Positions 17,158 to 27,329 of a DNA stretch of 64,000 nt are shown here, piece by piece; position 1 is the first letter of the stretch; every line of letters starts with the position of its first letter. Both the position numbers and the translations under genes were made by a program. A model generated the notes under the pieces. The model ran no database searches. It worked only from the letters and a program-made list of their open reading frames with translations, and was not told the origin of the DNA. The stretch comes from Afipia sp. Its GTDB lineage: Bacteria; Pseudomonadota; Alphaproteobacteria; Rhizobiales; Xanthobacteraceae. The stretch covers positions 1 to 64,000 of the forward strand of contig JANINQ010000011.1 in assembly GCA_024508675.1 (NCBI GenBank), written 5' to 3'.

Positions 17158-17266
17158 GACGAATCCTTATGTAGCTTGAGGCAAGGCCGGTCTGCGTTTC
17201 CGGGCAGGGCGTCCGGCGCAATTGATGATTGCCCGACACCATAGGATCGGGCAAGCAGATGCGCAA

Positions 17267-18166
17267 ATGACTCATTCATCGCCTGAGACGACATTCGAGT
17301 CGGTTGCCGCACGCGCCGCCCCGGCGGTATTTGTCGTGCTGTGGAGCACCGGCTTTGTCGGCACCAAGTATGTGCTGGCCGGAGCCGAACCGCTGACATA
17401 CCTCGCGGTGCGCATGGTCCTTGCAGCATTGCTGATGGGTTTGATCGCGGTCATCTTCCATGCGAAGTGGCCGAAAGGCGCGGATATTTTTCACAGCGCG
17501 GTTTCGGGTCTGCTGGTCCATGGTTTTTACCTGGGCGGAACGGCGGTCGCGATCTTTCATTCCGTCCCGGCGGGACTGTCGGCGCTGATCCCCGGACTGC
17601 AGCCGATCCTCACATCGACACTGGCGAACCGTTGGCTTGGCGAGCGTGTCACGCCGCTGCAATGGACGGGCCTGCTGATGGGGCTTGCCGGCACGCTGAC
17701 CGTTCTGCACGGCAGGTCGATGGAAGGCGGCGCAGGCTGGGGCTGGCTCGCTACCGGCGTTGCGCTGGTCAGCATCACGCTCGGCACCCTCTATCAGAAG
17801 CGCTATTGCAGCCAGCTCGACTGGCGTTCGGGAAACGCCATTCAGTTCCTCTCGGCGGCGGTGCTGTTCGCGATTGGTGCGTGGCTGTTCGAGACGCGCG
17901 TAATCGTCTGGAATCACGAGTTTGTTTTCGGACTCACGTGGCTTGTGCTCGTGCTCTCGTTCGGATCGATTGGCCTGCTGTATTGGCTGATCCGTCATTC
18001 TGCGGCGACGCGTGTCGCCAGTTTCTTCTATCTTGTTCCCGGCGTGACCGCGCTGATGGCCTATGTGCTATTCGACGAGCGGCTTGATTGGCTCTCCATC
18101 GCCGGCATGGTGATCTGTGCGGCGGCGGTGCTGCTGGTGAATAAGAGCACGGCAACGCGAAGTTAG
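17267..18166 (+). CDS. EamA/DMT-family transporter
   Basis: Inner-membrane exporter of metabolites; substrate not predictable. 299 residues with ten hydrophobic segments in two EamA halves: WSTGFVGTKYVLAGAEPLTYLAVRM opens the first, LVHGFYLGGTAVAIFHSVPAGLSALI follows, and the second half ends AMVICAAAVLLV. The ATG at 17267 is preferred over one at 17222 because the extra residues are polar. The last 4 bp overlap the convergent photolyase gene. Confidence 0.85.
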   Translation: MTHSSPETTFESVAARAAPAVFVVLWSTGFVGTKYVLAGAEPLTYLAVRMVLAALLMGLIAVIFHAKWPKGADIFHSAVSGLLVHGFYLGGTAVAIFHSVPAGLSALIPGLQPILTSTLANRWLGERVTPLQWTGLLMGLAGTLTVLHGRSMEGGAGWGWLATGVALVSITLGTLYQKRYCSQLDWRSGNAIQFLSAAVLFAIGAWLFETRVIVWNHEFVFGLTWLVLVLSFGSIGLLYWLIRHSAATRVASFFYLVPGVTALMAYVLFDERLDWLSIAGMVICAAAVLLVNKSTATRS

Positions 18167-19629
18167 GACCCGCGTGTTTTGGCATAAGCCGCCAGCGCGC
18201 GTGCGCGTGCGGCTTTGTGATCGACGATGGGTTCGGGATAGGTTTTGCCGAGCGCCACACCTGCGGCGGCAAGCTCCATCGGCGTTGCTTCCCACGGCTG
18301 ATGGATCAGCCCGGGCGGGAGCTTTGCAAGTTCCGGCACCCACTTCGCGACATAGGCACCATCCGGGTCGAACTTTTCGCCCTGCAGGACCGGATTGAAC
18401 ACGCGGAAGTAGGGTGCCGCATCCGCGCCCGATCCCGCGACCCATTGCCAGCTTGCCGGATTGCTGCCGGGATCGGCATCCACAAGCGTATCCCAGAACC
18501 ACTTCTCGCCGTGCCGCCAGTCGAGCAGCAGATGTTTCACGAGGAAGGATGCGACCACCATGCGCACGCGGTTGTGCATGACGCCGGTGTGCCAGAGTTC
18601 GCGCATTCCTGCATCGACGATGGGATAGCCGGTCTGGCCGCGCTGCCATGCGCGAAGAGCTTTGGCATCGCGCCGCCACGGAAAGGCATCGAACGATGGC
18701 TGAAGGTTGTCTTCGGCGAGATCGGGCAGGTCGAACAGCAGGTGGCGCGAGAATTCGCGCCATCCGAGTTCGCTCAGGAATTTTCCGACATCGCTGGCGA
18801 TGGCGGGTTTCCGTGCAGCCGCGAAGTTCGCTGCGTACCAGACCTGACGCGGGCTGATTTCGCCGAACCGCAGATGTGGAGAGAGACGTGACGTGCCGTC
18901 GCGATCCGGCCGGTCGCGCAATGATGCGTAGCCCTTGATGCCGTTCTCGAGAAAATCATGCAGCCGTTTCTGCGCTGCGCTTTCGCCGGGTGTCCATGTC
19001 TCGCGCAGGCCAATGGCCCAGTCGGGACGGGTCGGCTCGAGATTCCATGAGGCCAGATCGTCGCTCGCGACAACAGGACCTGACTTTAGCTTTTTCGGCG
19101 CGGGCAGGGGCTGCGGCGGATCGCCGAGACTGAGTACCCGTTTCCAGAACGGGGTGAATACGCGCAGGCCCCGGCCTTCCTTGTTGCGAAGGCTTGCGGG
19201 CTTCACCAGCAGGTCGCCCGGAAAGCTCCGCGCCGAAATGCCGACCCGGTCGAGCGCTCTGCGGACATCGTGTTCGACCGCCGATTGAGTCGGGACCTCG
19301 CTCTCGATCCAGTGCACGGCGGAGGCCTGAATTTCCACCGCCACGTCTGCGATGACTTTGGCGGCCGCGCCTTTGCGCAGCACCAGCGTTTGTCCATGTT
19401 TGGAGAGACTTGCCTGCAGGCTTTTCAGAGATTGCACGAGCCACCACCGGGTCGCGCCACCAAGAGGGCGGCCGCGCGGCGGGCGGAGCGAGGGACTCTC
19501 TTCGTCCAGAATATAGAGGCACAACAGCGGTGCTCCGCTTTCTGCCGCTGCGTGCAACGCAGGGTGGTCGGACAACCTGAGGTCGTCACGGAACCAGACG
19601 ACCATGGAGGAAGCCGAAGAAGCTGTCAT
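18163..19629 (-). CDS. phrB: Deoxyribodipyrimidine photolyase (class I)
   Basis: Light-driven repair of cyclobutane pyrimidine dimers. 488 residues: N-terminal antenna-binding Rossmann domain (VVWFRDDLRLSDHPAL), then the FAD-binding helical domain with TSRLSPHLRFGEISPRQVW, ELGWREFSRHLL, and the conserved block MHNRVRMVVASFLVKHLL...WFWDTLVDADPGSNPASWQW. These are the FAD- and dimer-binding segments of class I enzymes. It is divergent from the chemoreceptor gene, with 123 bp between starts. Confidence 0.95.
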   Translation of the reverse strand: MTASSASSMVVWFRDDLRLSDHPALHAAAESGAPLLCLYILDEESPSLRPPRGRPLGGATRWWLVQSLKSLQASLSKHGQTLVLRKGAAAKVIADVAVEIQASAVHWIESEVPTQSAVEHDVRRALDRVGISARSFPGDLLVKPASLRNKEGRGLRVFTPFWKRVLSLGDPPQPLPAPKKLKSGPVVASDDLASWNLEPTRPDWAIGLRETWTPGESAAQKRLHDFLENGIKGYASLRDRPDRDGTSRLSPHLRFGEISPRQVWYAANFAAARKPAIASDVGKFLSELGWREFSRHLLFDLPDLAEDNLQPSFDAFPWRRDAKALRAWQRGQTGYPIVDAGMRELWHTGVMHNRVRMVVASFLVKHLLLDWRHGEKWFWDTLVDADPGSNPASWQWVAGSGADAAPYFRVFNPVLQGEKFDPDGAYVAKWVPELAKLPPGLIHQPWEATPMELAAAGVALGKTYPEPIVDHKAARARALAAYAKTRGS

Positions 19630-19752
19630 TGTGCTGGCAATCCCTGGTTGGGCGGCTGAGCGTGGTCGCCTAGCGAACTGTTAATGGGGCGGTAAACATA
19701 CACTGTCAAAGTGTATCGATTTTGATCGGAATGCCTTTTCGGGGACAGCACC

Positions 19753-21489
19753 ATGGCCTTTGGCACGGGGAATAAATCCTTCGGCTTTCTGAAGTTCAAA
19801 CTCGGCGCAAAAGCCACGATCTGCGCCGCGCTGCTGATTGCGATGACCACCTCGATGGTGGTGGGCGCGGCCTACTGGTCGCTGAGCCGGGAGTTCGATG
19901 CGCGCGGCAAGGCCGACATCGAAACCAGCCTTCGCACCCTGGCGCTGGCCTTTGCTGAAACCAATGCCGACGCGAAAGTCGCCATCAAGGACGGCAGCGT
20001 GAGCCGCGCCGAGATTGCGGCGATGCCGGCGTTCAAGGATCACGGGACGGTGGATCGCGCCGTGTCCTATGTCGGTGGAAATGCGACGATCTTCGTCTAC
20101 GACGATGCGAGCAAGCAATTCATCCGGCGCACCACCAACGTCAAGAAAGAGAATGGTGACCGCGCCGTCGGAACCCAGCTCGCGGCGGATCATCCCGGAC
20201 AGCAGATCATCCGGAACGGGCAGGCCTACAAGGGGCCGGCAGTGCTGTTCGGCAAGAGCTTCATGACTGCGTATCAGCCGGTGTTCGATGCCGCAGGGAA
20301 GGTCATCGGCATTCTCTATGTCGGAATCCCGACCGAACCGCTCGATGCCATGTTGCAGCACGCCATGATGATGATGACGATTGCCGCCGTGGCCGGGGCG
20401 CTGCTGGTTCTTGGTTTGACCATGCTGCTTGTCCGCAGCGTGACGCGCCCGCTGAGGTCCGTCACCGATACGCTGACGGCGCTCGCGGAAGGCAATTCCA
20501 ACGTCGCGATCGAGCATGTCGATCGGCACGACGAGATCGGCGCCATTGCCCGCACCATCGGCGTGTTCAAGAACAATTCGCTCGAACGCCGCCGGCTCGA
20601 GGCCGAGCGGAAAACCGCTGAGGCGGAATCCACCGAGAAGCGAAAGGCCGAACTGCAGAATTTCGTGAGTGAATTCCAGTCTAATGTCGGCGGAATCATC
20701 GACAAGGTTCTGCATTCGTCCGGGCAGTTCGAGAGCGCCGCGCGAAATCTCACCGAAACCGCGCGCAGCACAGCGCATCTGTCCCAGGCATCGGCCGATG
20801 CATCGACACAGGCGTCGGAACATGTGCGCAACGCCGCCACTGCGTCGGAGGAACTCACCAGCTCGATTGCGGAAATCAACCGCAGGGTTCAGGAGTCGAA
20901 CGGGATCGCTTCCAGCGCGGTGAAGCAGGCCGCCGCCACCGACGAGCGGATGGCGGAACTGTCGCGCGCTGGCGATCGCATCGGCGATGTCGTCAAACTC
21001 ATCACTTCGATTGCCGAACAAACCAATCTGCTGGCGCTCAACGCGACCATCGAGGCAGCGCGGGCGGGCGATGCGGGGCGAGGTTTCGCGGTGGTTGCGC
21101 AGGAGGTCAAGAATCTTGCCGGACAGACCGCAAAGGCCACCGACGAGATCAGCAGCCATATCGTCAACATGCAGTCGGCGACACAGGAGTCGGTGTCTGC
21201 GATCAAGGCGATCGGGCATACCATCGAACGGATCAACGATATTGCCACCTCGATCGCGGCTGCGGTGGAGCAGCAGGGTGCCGCAACGCAGGAAATCGCC
21301 AGAAGCGTTCAGGCGGCTGCAAGCGTGACAACCGAGGTCGCGGCCAATGTCGGACAGGTGGCCGACGGCGCCAAGCAGACCGGCGAGACGTCGGATGATA
21401 TTCTGGCTTCCGCGCAGGCTCTGAGCGGTGAGAGCCTGCATCTGCAGGCAGAGGTCGGGCGCTTTCTCGATGGCGTCAGGGCCGCCTGA
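19753..21489 (+). CDS. Methyl-accepting chemotaxis protein
   Basis: Transmembrane receptor feeding the chemotaxis kinase CheA. 578 residues: first membrane helix at about 20-42, a periplasmic single-Cache type sensor domain (about 43-195, with [21 protein letters not shown]), second helix with [11 protein letters not shown], a HAMP domain (about 230-285) and a signalling domain with the conserved tip [28 protein letters not shown] (at about 423-450). The ligand is unknown. No che genes are adjacent; a lone fliN gene lies 11 kb away. Confidence 0.93.
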   Translation: MAFGTGNKSFGFLKFKLGAKATICAALLIAMTTSMVVGAAYWSLSREFDARGKADIETSLRTLALAFAETNADAKVAIKDGSVSRAEIAAMPAFKDHGTVDRAVSYVGGNATIFVYDDASKQFIRRTTNVKKENGDRAVGTQLAADHPGQQIIRNGQAYKGPAVLFGKSFMTAYQPVFDAAGKVIGILYVGIPTEPLDAMLQHAMMMMTIAAVAGALLVLGLTMLLVRSVTRPLRSVTDTLTALAEGNSNVAIEHVDRHDEIGAIARTIGVFKNNSLERRRLEAERKTAEAESTEKRKAELQNFVSEFQSNVGGIIDKVLHSSGQFESAARNLTETARSTAHLSQASADASTQASEHVRNAATASEELTSSIAEINRRVQESNGIASSAVKQAAATDERMAELSRAGDRIGDVVKLITSIAEQTNLLALNATIEAARAGDAGRGFAVVAQEVKNLAGQTAKATDEISSHIVNMQSATQESVSAIKAIGHTIERINDIATSIAAAVEQQGAATQEIARSVQAAASVTTEVAANVGQVADGAKQTGETSDDILASAQALSGESLHLQAEVGRFLDGVRAA

Positions 21490-21509
21490 GGGCCAACAAT
21501 CCGGACATA

Positions 21510-21536
21510 AAAAAGGGACGCAGCGCGTCCCTTTTT
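21510..21536. terminator. Bidirectional intrinsic terminator
   Basis: AAAAAGGGACGC-AGC-GCGTCCCTTTTT: a perfect 12-bp stem with a 3-base loop and T tracts on both strands. It sits between the convergent chemoreceptor and peroxiredoxin genes and should serve both. Confidence 0.88.
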
Positions 21537-21555
21537 CTTTTCCGTGACGCAGCGC

Positions 21556-22215
21556 TTACTTCGGCTGCGGAACGATCCGGATGTACGGCTTCGGCGACTT
21601 CCAGCCGCCCGGATAGATCGTCTTGGCTTCGTCATCCGAGACGGAACCGGCGATGATGACATCCTCGCCCTGTTTCCAGTCGGCAGGCGTGGCGACGCGA
21701 TGCTTGGCGGTGAGCTGCAGCGAGTCGATCACGCGCAGGATCTCGTCGAAGTTGCGGCCGGTGGTCATTGGGTAAACCAGAACCAGCTTCACCTTCTTGT
21801 CCGGCCCGATGACGAACACGGTACGCACCGTGGCATTGTCGGCCGCGGTGCGGCCGTCGGCGCCGCCGGCGGTTTCAGCGGGGAGCATGTTGTAGAGCTT
21901 CGCCACCTTGAGATCGGTGTCGCCGATCATCGGATAGTTCGGCGCGTAGCCCTGCGTCTCCTTGATGTCCTCGCTCCACTTCTCGTGCCGGTCGACTGGA
22001 TCGACACTGATGCCGATCAGCTTGACGCCGCGCTTGTCGAATTCCGGCTTCAGGCGCGCCAGCGTTCCGAGTTCGGTGGTACAGACCGGGGTGAAGTCCT
22101 TCGGGTGGGAGAACAGCAGGGCCCAGCTATTGCCAATCCAGTCGTGAAAACGGATGCGTCCTTCGGTGGTGTCAGCCTCGAAATCGGGGGCCACCGCGCC
22201 AATCTGGATCGTCAT
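21556..22215 (-). CDS. 1-Cys peroxiredoxin (Prx6 family)
   Basis: Reduces hydrogen peroxide and organic hydroperoxides through a peroxidatic cysteine, Cys45 in HPKDFTPVCTTE. 219 residues, the Prx6-family length, with the extended C-terminal domain (EDVIIAGSVSDDEAKTIYPGGWKSPKPYIRI). MTTGRNFDEILRVIDSLQLT is the family's conserved arginine-containing helix. The reductant is not evident from neighbours. It could be under OxyR control, but no operator was identified. Confidence 0.93.
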   Translation of the reverse strand: MTIQIGAVAPDFEADTTEGRIRFHDWIGNSWALLFSHPKDFTPVCTTELGTLARLKPEFDKRGVKLIGISVDPVDRHEKWSEDIKETQGYAPNYPMIGDTDLKVAKLYNMLPAETAGGADGRTAADNATVRTVFVIGPDKKVKLVLVYPMTTGRNFDEILRVIDSLQLTAKHRVATPADWKQGEDVIIAGSVSDDEAKTIYPGGWKSPKPYIRIVPQPK

Positions 22216-22596
22216 AAATCTGCCTCATGTCCTTAGAGTTACAGTGAAATTTGCTTCTTGAACCTATATCCGTCCGCGGCTTTGCGCGAGTGGGATGGCA
22301 AAAACGACAAGTTCTTTCTCAGGGTGTGCAGCTTACAGGACATTTGTGCTGTCTTGGGGCGCATGACTGAAAATTCATCCTCGCAGCATCGCATACTCAC
22401 TTTTTCGCAATGCCTCGAATTTGTCTTTGATGCGCCGCAACGCCGCCGGTTCCCGTTGCGATGGATGAACCTCGCGGGGCGGTCAAAGCGACCAATCCGC
22501 AACCATAAGGGAAAGAAGCGTCCCCCGAATCGGTTCCTTAACGCTTCGTTTACGTCCGCGTGAAAATGCTGCAGGACACAACAAGAGAATAGTAAC
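22216..22596. other. Intergenic region without recognisable gene
   Basis: Divergent space between the peroxiredoxin gene and a hypothetical gene, so it must hold both promoters. The open frames crossing it have compositions typical of chance frames. I see no RNA gene or clear palindrome. Confidence 0.5.
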
Positions 22597-23193
22597 ATGA
22601 CGTCCGCCCAGATCATCTCCAATGCACCGCTTTCCGACCTGATCCGGAAAATCGAAACCGGCCTTACCGCAGACCGCGATGTGTCCGCCCATGCGCTCGC
22701 TTTCGTGCGCGATGGCGTGATCACCGGCGAGGGGCCGACCACCGTCGGACGGATTCATTTTTCCCGCGCGCTCGATGCGGCTGACGCAGACTGGTGTGTC
22801 CGCATTCTCAACGCCGCCGCAAATACCAACGAGCCTGTCAGCCGCGCCGAAGCCGAGACGCTCTTCGAGATCAATCGCGCCGCGAGCGAACGCAGCGACG
22901 AAGGCCGCTTCGACGATCTGTTTGCCAAGGCCATCGTGCATCACGCCGCTGCTGCGTCGGGCCTGCCAGTGCCGCCGCGCTCGGTTGCACTGTCGCCCGA
23001 AACCTCGATCGAAAGCTGGGCGCCTACCACGGCTGTGGGCGTCAACATCGAAGTGCTGGAGTGGATCGCCAGCCAGATGCGCGGCACCCGCCGCAACAAC
23101 CGCACGCTGATGCGGCTGGTTGCGACCCTGATCGGCGCCGCGACGCTTCCGCTCGCGCACACGCTGCCGAACGTCCTCGACTTCGGAATGTAA
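22597..23193 (+). CDS. Hypothetical protein
   Basis: 198 residues, soluble, alanine-rich and mostly helical. It opens MTSAQIISNAPLSDLIRKIETG. A middle part AETLFEINRAASERSDEGRFDDLFAKAIVHHAA resembles a short charged helical domain, and the C-terminal stretch LMRLVATLIGAATLPLAHTLP is mildly hydrophobic. I recognise no family. The codon pattern matches neighbouring genes, which supports expression. Confidence 0.6.
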   Translation: MTSAQIISNAPLSDLIRKIETGLTADRDVSAHALAFVRDGVITGEGPTTVGRIHFSRALDAADADWCVRILNAAANTNEPVSRAEAETLFEINRAASERSDEGRFDDLFAKAIVHHAAAASGLPVPPRSVALSPETSIESWAPTTAVGVNIEVLEWIASQMRGTRRNNRTLMRLVATLIGAATLPLAHTLPNVLDFGM

Positions 23194-23210
23194 GTTTCGG
23201 CTTTTATTCA

Positions 23211-23258
23211 ACGCGTTTTCTTCACGCGAACCGGTATCCACTTCGCTCGAAAACGCTA
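23211..23258. repeat. Short palindromic dispersed repeat
   Basis: GCGTTTTC (23213-23220) and GAAAACGC (23249-23256) flank a core containing ACGCGAACCGGTATCC. From memory, this block closely resembles a short repeat scattered through Bradyrhizobium-type genomes. It lies in the gap before the convergent phosphatase-like gene. Confidence 0.6.
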
Positions 23259-23273
23259 TAGGGGCAGCAGGCG

Positions 23274-25148
23274 CTATTTTGCGCCTGCCGTTTTTGCCGT
23301 TTCGGGAAGACCGACGGTCCGGCCCGGAAAACCCGCCACATCGAAATAACGCTGCTGCTGCACGCGCTGGAATTTCAGCACGGTCTGCAGGCCGTTGGCC
23401 GCAGGCTTGCCTGCGATGGTCCCGGCAAACGATTTTGGCACCTGACCGTTCGGCATTGCTTCCGTCATCACCCGGCCGAGCAGGATGCCCTTGGACTTGC
23501 GCTTGAGGCCGAGAAGGTGTGCGGCGGTGATGCCGACGTCCGCATTGCTCACCGGAAGTTCATTGGCGAAACCGGCCTTGAAGTCGGGACCGATGGCCGC
23601 CATGAAATTCATGGTGTCGCCGCGGCTGAAACTGCCGTGCATGCCCTGGCCTTGCCGCAGCACCGTGTCCGCAATCGAAATCGAACACAGCGTCGGCTCG
23701 TCGCATCCCTTCGCGTAGGAGCGGAAGTTGACCACCATGGCCGGGTGCGGCGTCACCGCCTTGCCCTTGAGGCTGAGCGTTGACAGCGGCAGCGTGCCGG
23801 GGATGCGTCCCAGCCGCTGATCGACAAAAATGCCGCTGACATAGTCCTGCTCCAGCAGCGCGTTCACAGCACGCCGTGCCAGCTTGCGGTCTTTCTTGGG
23901 CAGGTAGATCAGGTCAGAGCCGCCATTGGTGGCCACGACGAGGTCCGGGCTCACCGCATGCTTGCCGAGCAGGCCGTTGCCCGCTTTCGGATAGGTGTTG
24001 GGCCCGACCGGTGCGTTCTTGTTGTTCGGATCGAACAGCGGCAGGTCGAGCGCCTTCGCCAGATCGAGCGCGAGGAAGCCGAGGGGAAGGAAGCCTTCCG
24101 GTGTGTCGGGATAGGTGTTCTTCACCGTCGAGCTGGTCTTGCTCTCCTTGGAGATGGTCGAGAAGCCGTGGTCGGCGGACACGATGATGTTGGTCGTGGC
24201 GGCGAGGCCGAGATCGTCCAGTGCCTTGCGAAGCTGCGCGAGATTGTTGTCGGCGTTTTTGATCGCCGCGAGCGAGGACGGGCCGTTGATGCCGGGGGTG
24301 ACGCTGTTGAGGCTGTCGCCCTGATTGTGCTGCGTGCCGTCGGGATCGCGCGACCAGAACACCAGCACGAAAGGCTTGTTGCGGGCCTTGAACATCGGCA
24401 GCACGACCTTGCTGGCGACGTCTGCGAAATATTCCTGCTGCTTGGCGTTGGCGGTGGTCGTGCCCGGAGTTTTTGAATCGCCCGCCTTGCCGTTGTCGCC
24501 GCGTCCCGGCGCCACCGCCGGAAGATTGGCGGCGGCCAGCGCGGCCTTCATGTCGTCGGAGAGGGGAATGCCGATCAGCTTGCCGTCCTTCTCGGTAGCG
24601 CCGGTCTGGTCGTCGATGGTGATGGTCTTGGTGCCGGTGCGTTCAGTGTGATCGAACAGGAAGGTCGGGCCGACCTTGCCGATCGCTGCCGTGCTGAAGC
24701 CGGCGTCGCGTGCGGCCTTCAGGAGCGTTTCCTCATTGAGATAGTCGCCGTTGAAGTGCTCATCGACCTCGCCGAGGATCTGATTGTGCTCGATGAAGGG
24801 CACCACCGTTCCGGCCTGGCTCGCAACCGATGTCACCGGCCGGCCCGTATAGATCGAGTTGCTGAAGGTGCCGGTGTCGCCGAGATAGTGCCCCGTGGAC
24901 ATGCCTGAGGCATTGGCCATGGTGAAGGTCGGGAACAGGGAATGGGGGTTTTTGAAGTTCACACCCTTGTCGCGCAGGGCTGCCATCGCCGGGGCCGTAT
25001 CCGGGGTCACCTTGAGTGCCCGGAGGCCATCGGGAACGAACAGAATCAGGTTGCGGGGCTGATTGTTTTGGGCGAAAGCCGGGGCGGGAAGGCTGGCCGA
25101 CGACAAGGCCAGAAAACCGAAGCAAAAGAATGGAATGGGGCGGAGCAT
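23274..25148 (-). CDS. Alkaline phosphatase superfamily phosphodiesterase/phosphatase, exported
   Basis: 624 residues from the ATG at 25148, which gives a clean signal peptide (LRPIPFFCFGFLALSSASLPAPAFA). An upstream in-frame start adds 33 non-leader residues. The first metal-binding Asp is in LFVPDGLR, the likely Thr nucleophile in SLFPTFTMANASGM, and further metal ligands in WSRDPDGTQHNQ and VSADHGFS. These identify the nucleotide pyrophosphatase/phosphodiesterase branch of the superfamily. The substrate is unknown; a role in extracellular phosphate scavenging is plausible. Confidence 0.85.
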   Translation of the reverse strand: MLRPIPFFCFGFLALSSASLPAPAFAQNNQPRNLILFVPDGLRALKVTPDTAPAMAALRDKGVNFKNPHSLFPTFTMANASGMSTGHYLGDTGTFSNSIYTGRPVTSVASQAGTVVPFIEHNQILGEVDEHFNGDYLNEETLLKAARDAGFSTAAIGKVGPTFLFDHTERTGTKTITIDDQTGATEKDGKLIGIPLSDDMKAALAAANLPAVAPGRGDNGKAGDSKTPGTTTANAKQQEYFADVASKVVLPMFKARNKPFVLVFWSRDPDGTQHNQGDSLNSVTPGINGPSSLAAIKNADNNLAQLRKALDDLGLAATTNIIVSADHGFSTISKESKTSSTVKNTYPDTPEGFLPLGFLALDLAKALDLPLFDPNNKNAPVGPNTYPKAGNGLLGKHAVSPDLVVATNGGSDLIYLPKKDRKLARRAVNALLEQDYVSGIFVDQRLGRIPGTLPLSTLSLKGKAVTPHPAMVVNFRSYAKGCDEPTLCSISIADTVLRQGQGMHGSFSRGDTMNFMAAIGPDFKAGFANELPVSNADVGITAAHLLGLKRKSKGILLGRVMTEAMPNGQVPKSFAGTIAGKPAANGLQTVLKFQRVQQQRYFDVAGFPGRTVGLPETAKTAGAK

Positions 25149-25306
25149 GGGACACTCGCTGGTGGGCGGATATGCAGCTATACCGGGCGGTAACTTGGTG
25201 TAGTTTCTGTCCGCGACAGAATTGTTACAACCGGTCATGCGTGCCAAATTGCGGCTCAGGGCTGCCCAGCCCGAACCCGCCTTTCCTTTAAGGTCCAGAT
25301 CACTCC

Positions 25307-27322
25307 ATGTTCAAAAAGATACTGATCGCCAATCGCGGCGAAATCGCCTGCCGGGTTATCAAGACCGCGCGCCGGATGGGCATCAAGACCATTGCCGTCT
25401 ATTCGGAAGCCGACCGCGATGCGCTTCATGTCGAGATGGCGGACGAAGCGGTCTTCATCGGGCCGCCGCAAGCCGCCGAGAGCTATCTCGTGATGGACAA
25501 GATCGTGGAGGCCTGCCGCAAGACCGGGGCCGAGGCGGTGCATCCGGGTTACGGCTTCCTGTCCGAGCGCGAGGCGTTTCCGCGCGCGCTTGCCGCGGCT
25601 GGTGTCGTCTTCATCGGACCGAACCCGGACGCAATCGCCGCGATGGGCGACAAGATCGAATCCAAGAAGGCCGCGGCCAAGGCCAAGGTCTCCACCGTGC
25701 CCGGCTACCTCGGCGTGATCGAGGACGACAAGCACGCCGTGAAGATCGCCGACGAAATCGGCTATCCGGTGATGATCAAGGCCTCCGCCGGCGGCGGCGG
25801 CAAGGGCATGCGTATCGCCCATTCCAAGGGAGAAGTGGCGGAGGGCTTCAACCTCGCCAAGGCCGAGGCGAAGGCCTCGTTTGGTGATGACCGCGTCTTC
25901 ATCGAGAAGTTCATCGTCAATCCGCGCCACATCGAAATTCAGGTGCTGGGCGACAAGCACGGCAACGTCATCTATCTCGGCGAGCGCGAATGCTCGATCC
26001 AGCGCCGCAACCAGAAGGTCATCGAGGAAGCGCCGTCGCCGCTCCTCGATGAAGCCACCCGCCGCAAGATGGGTGAGCAGGCCGTCGCGCTGGCCAAGGC
26101 CGTGAATTACGATTCCGCCGGTACGGTGGAGTTCGTCGCGGGACAGGACAAGAGCTTCTACTTCCTCGAAATGAACACGCGTCTTCAGGTCGAGCATCCG
26201 GTGACGGAACTCATCACCGGCATCGATCTTGTTGAACAGATGATCCGCGTTGCCGCAGGCGAGAAGCTCGCCCTGGCGCAGAAGGACGTGACGCTGACCG
26301 GCTGGGCCGTCGAGTCCCGCGTCTATGCAGAAGATCCGTTCCGCAACTTCCTGCCGTCCATCGGGCGGCTGGTGAAGTATCGTCCGCCTGCGGAGAGCAA
26401 GGTGGATGACATCACTGTGCGCAATGATACCGGCGTGCAGGAAGGCGGCGAGATTTCCATCTACTACGATCCGATGATCGCCAAGCTGGTGACCCATGCC
26501 TCGTCGCGCGCCGCCGCCATCGAGGCGCAGTCGCAGGCGCTCGATGCGTTCTATGTCGACGGCATCCGGCACAACATTCCGTTCCTGTCAGCGCTGATGA
26601 ATCATCCGCGCTGGCGCGAGGGCAATCTTTCGACCGGCTTCATCGCCGAGGAATTTCCGGGCGGCTTTACGGCGCGCACGCCGGAGGGCGATATCGCCAA
26701 CAGCATCGCGGCCATTGCCGCGGCGGTGGATCATGTCGTCGGCGCACGCAAGCGCCAGATTTCCGGCCAGATGCAGGGCCGGGCGGTGTCGCGCGAACGC
26801 CGCCGCGCGGTCTGGCTCGATCGCAACGAAGTGCTGCTTGAGGTTGGACGCGAGGGCGAGGACATCGCGGTTCGCCTTGTTGGCGCGGACGGCAATGCCG
26901 GTCAGCCGGTGCTGCTGCGCTCTCAGTGGAAGCCCGGCGAGCCGGTCTGGTTCGGCACTATCGGCGGTCGGCCCGCGGTGGCGCAGATTCGCCCGATGCC
27001 GAACGGCTTCCGCATCGCCCATCAGGGTTTTGAGGTGCCGGTGCAGGTCTATACGGAGACCGAAGCGGCAGCCGCGCGTCTGATGCCGGTGATTTCGACT
27101 GCCGATACCGGCAAGAAGGTGCTGTGCCCGATGCCGGGTCTGGTGATCTCCATCGCTGTGACCGAAGGGCAGGAGGTCAAGGCCGGCGAAACGCTGGCTG
27201 TGATCGAGGCGATGAAGATGCAGAACGTGCTGCGCGCCGAGCGCGATGGCGTGGTGAAAAAGGTCGCCGCGACGCCGGGTGCGACACTGGCTGTCGATGC
27301 GCTGATCCTCGAATTCGCCTGA
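25307..27322 (+). CDS. pccA: Biotin-dependent acyl-CoA carboxylase alpha subunit (propionyl/acetyl-CoA type)
   Basis: Carries biotin carboxylase and biotin carrier domains. The 671 residues begin FKKILIANRGEIACRV (N-terminal carboxylase domain), with ATP-grasp KASAGGGGKGMR at about 158-169 and the active-site EMNTRLQVEHPVTE at about 288-301. The C-terminal carrier has EAMKM with biotinylated Lys637. This single-chain alpha layout matches propionyl-CoA carboxylase; the specificity is set by the beta subunit, which is not in the window. It is followed within 7 bp by an oxaloacetate decarboxylase gene. Confidence 0.9.
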   Translation: MFKKILIANRGEIACRVIKTARRMGIKTIAVYSEADRDALHVEMADEAVFIGPPQAAESYLVMDKIVEACRKTGAEAVHPGYGFLSEREAFPRALAAAGVVFIGPNPDAIAAMGDKIESKKAAAKAKVSTVPGYLGVIEDDKHAVKIADEIGYPVMIKASAGGGGKGMRIAHSKGEVAEGFNLAKAEAKASFGDDRVFIEKFIVNPRHIEIQVLGDKHGNVIYLGERECSIQRRNQKVIEEAPSPLLDEATRRKMGEQAVALAKAVNYDSAGTVEFVAGQDKSFYFLEMNTRLQVEHPVTELITGIDLVEQMIRVAAGEKLALAQKDVTLTGWAVESRVYAEDPFRNFLPSIGRLVKYRPPAESKVDDITVRNDTGVQEGGEISIYYDPMIAKLVTHASSRAAAIEAQSQALDAFYVDGIRHNIPFLSALMNHPRWREGNLSTGFIAEEFPGGFTARTPEGDIANSIAAIAAAVDHVVGARKRQISGQMQGRAVSRERRRAVWLDRNEVLLEVGREGEDIAVRLVGADGNAGQPVLLRSQWKPGEPVWFGTIGGRPAVAQIRPMPNGFRIAHQGFEVPVQVYTETEAAAARLMPVISTADTGKKVLCPMPGLVISIAVTEGQEVKAGETLAVIEAMKMQNVLRAERDGVVKKVAATPGATLAVDALILEFA

Positions 27323-27329
27323 GGCGTCC

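Noticed and set aside
19681-21441. 586-codon open frame antisense to the chemoreceptor
   Set aside because: Complementary to a clear chemoreceptor gene with intact motifs and typical codon use.
22239-22742. Minus-strand frame in the peroxiredoxin intergenic region
   Set aside because: Overlaps the start of the hypothetical gene at 22597, has low-complexity composition, and no ribosome-binding site.
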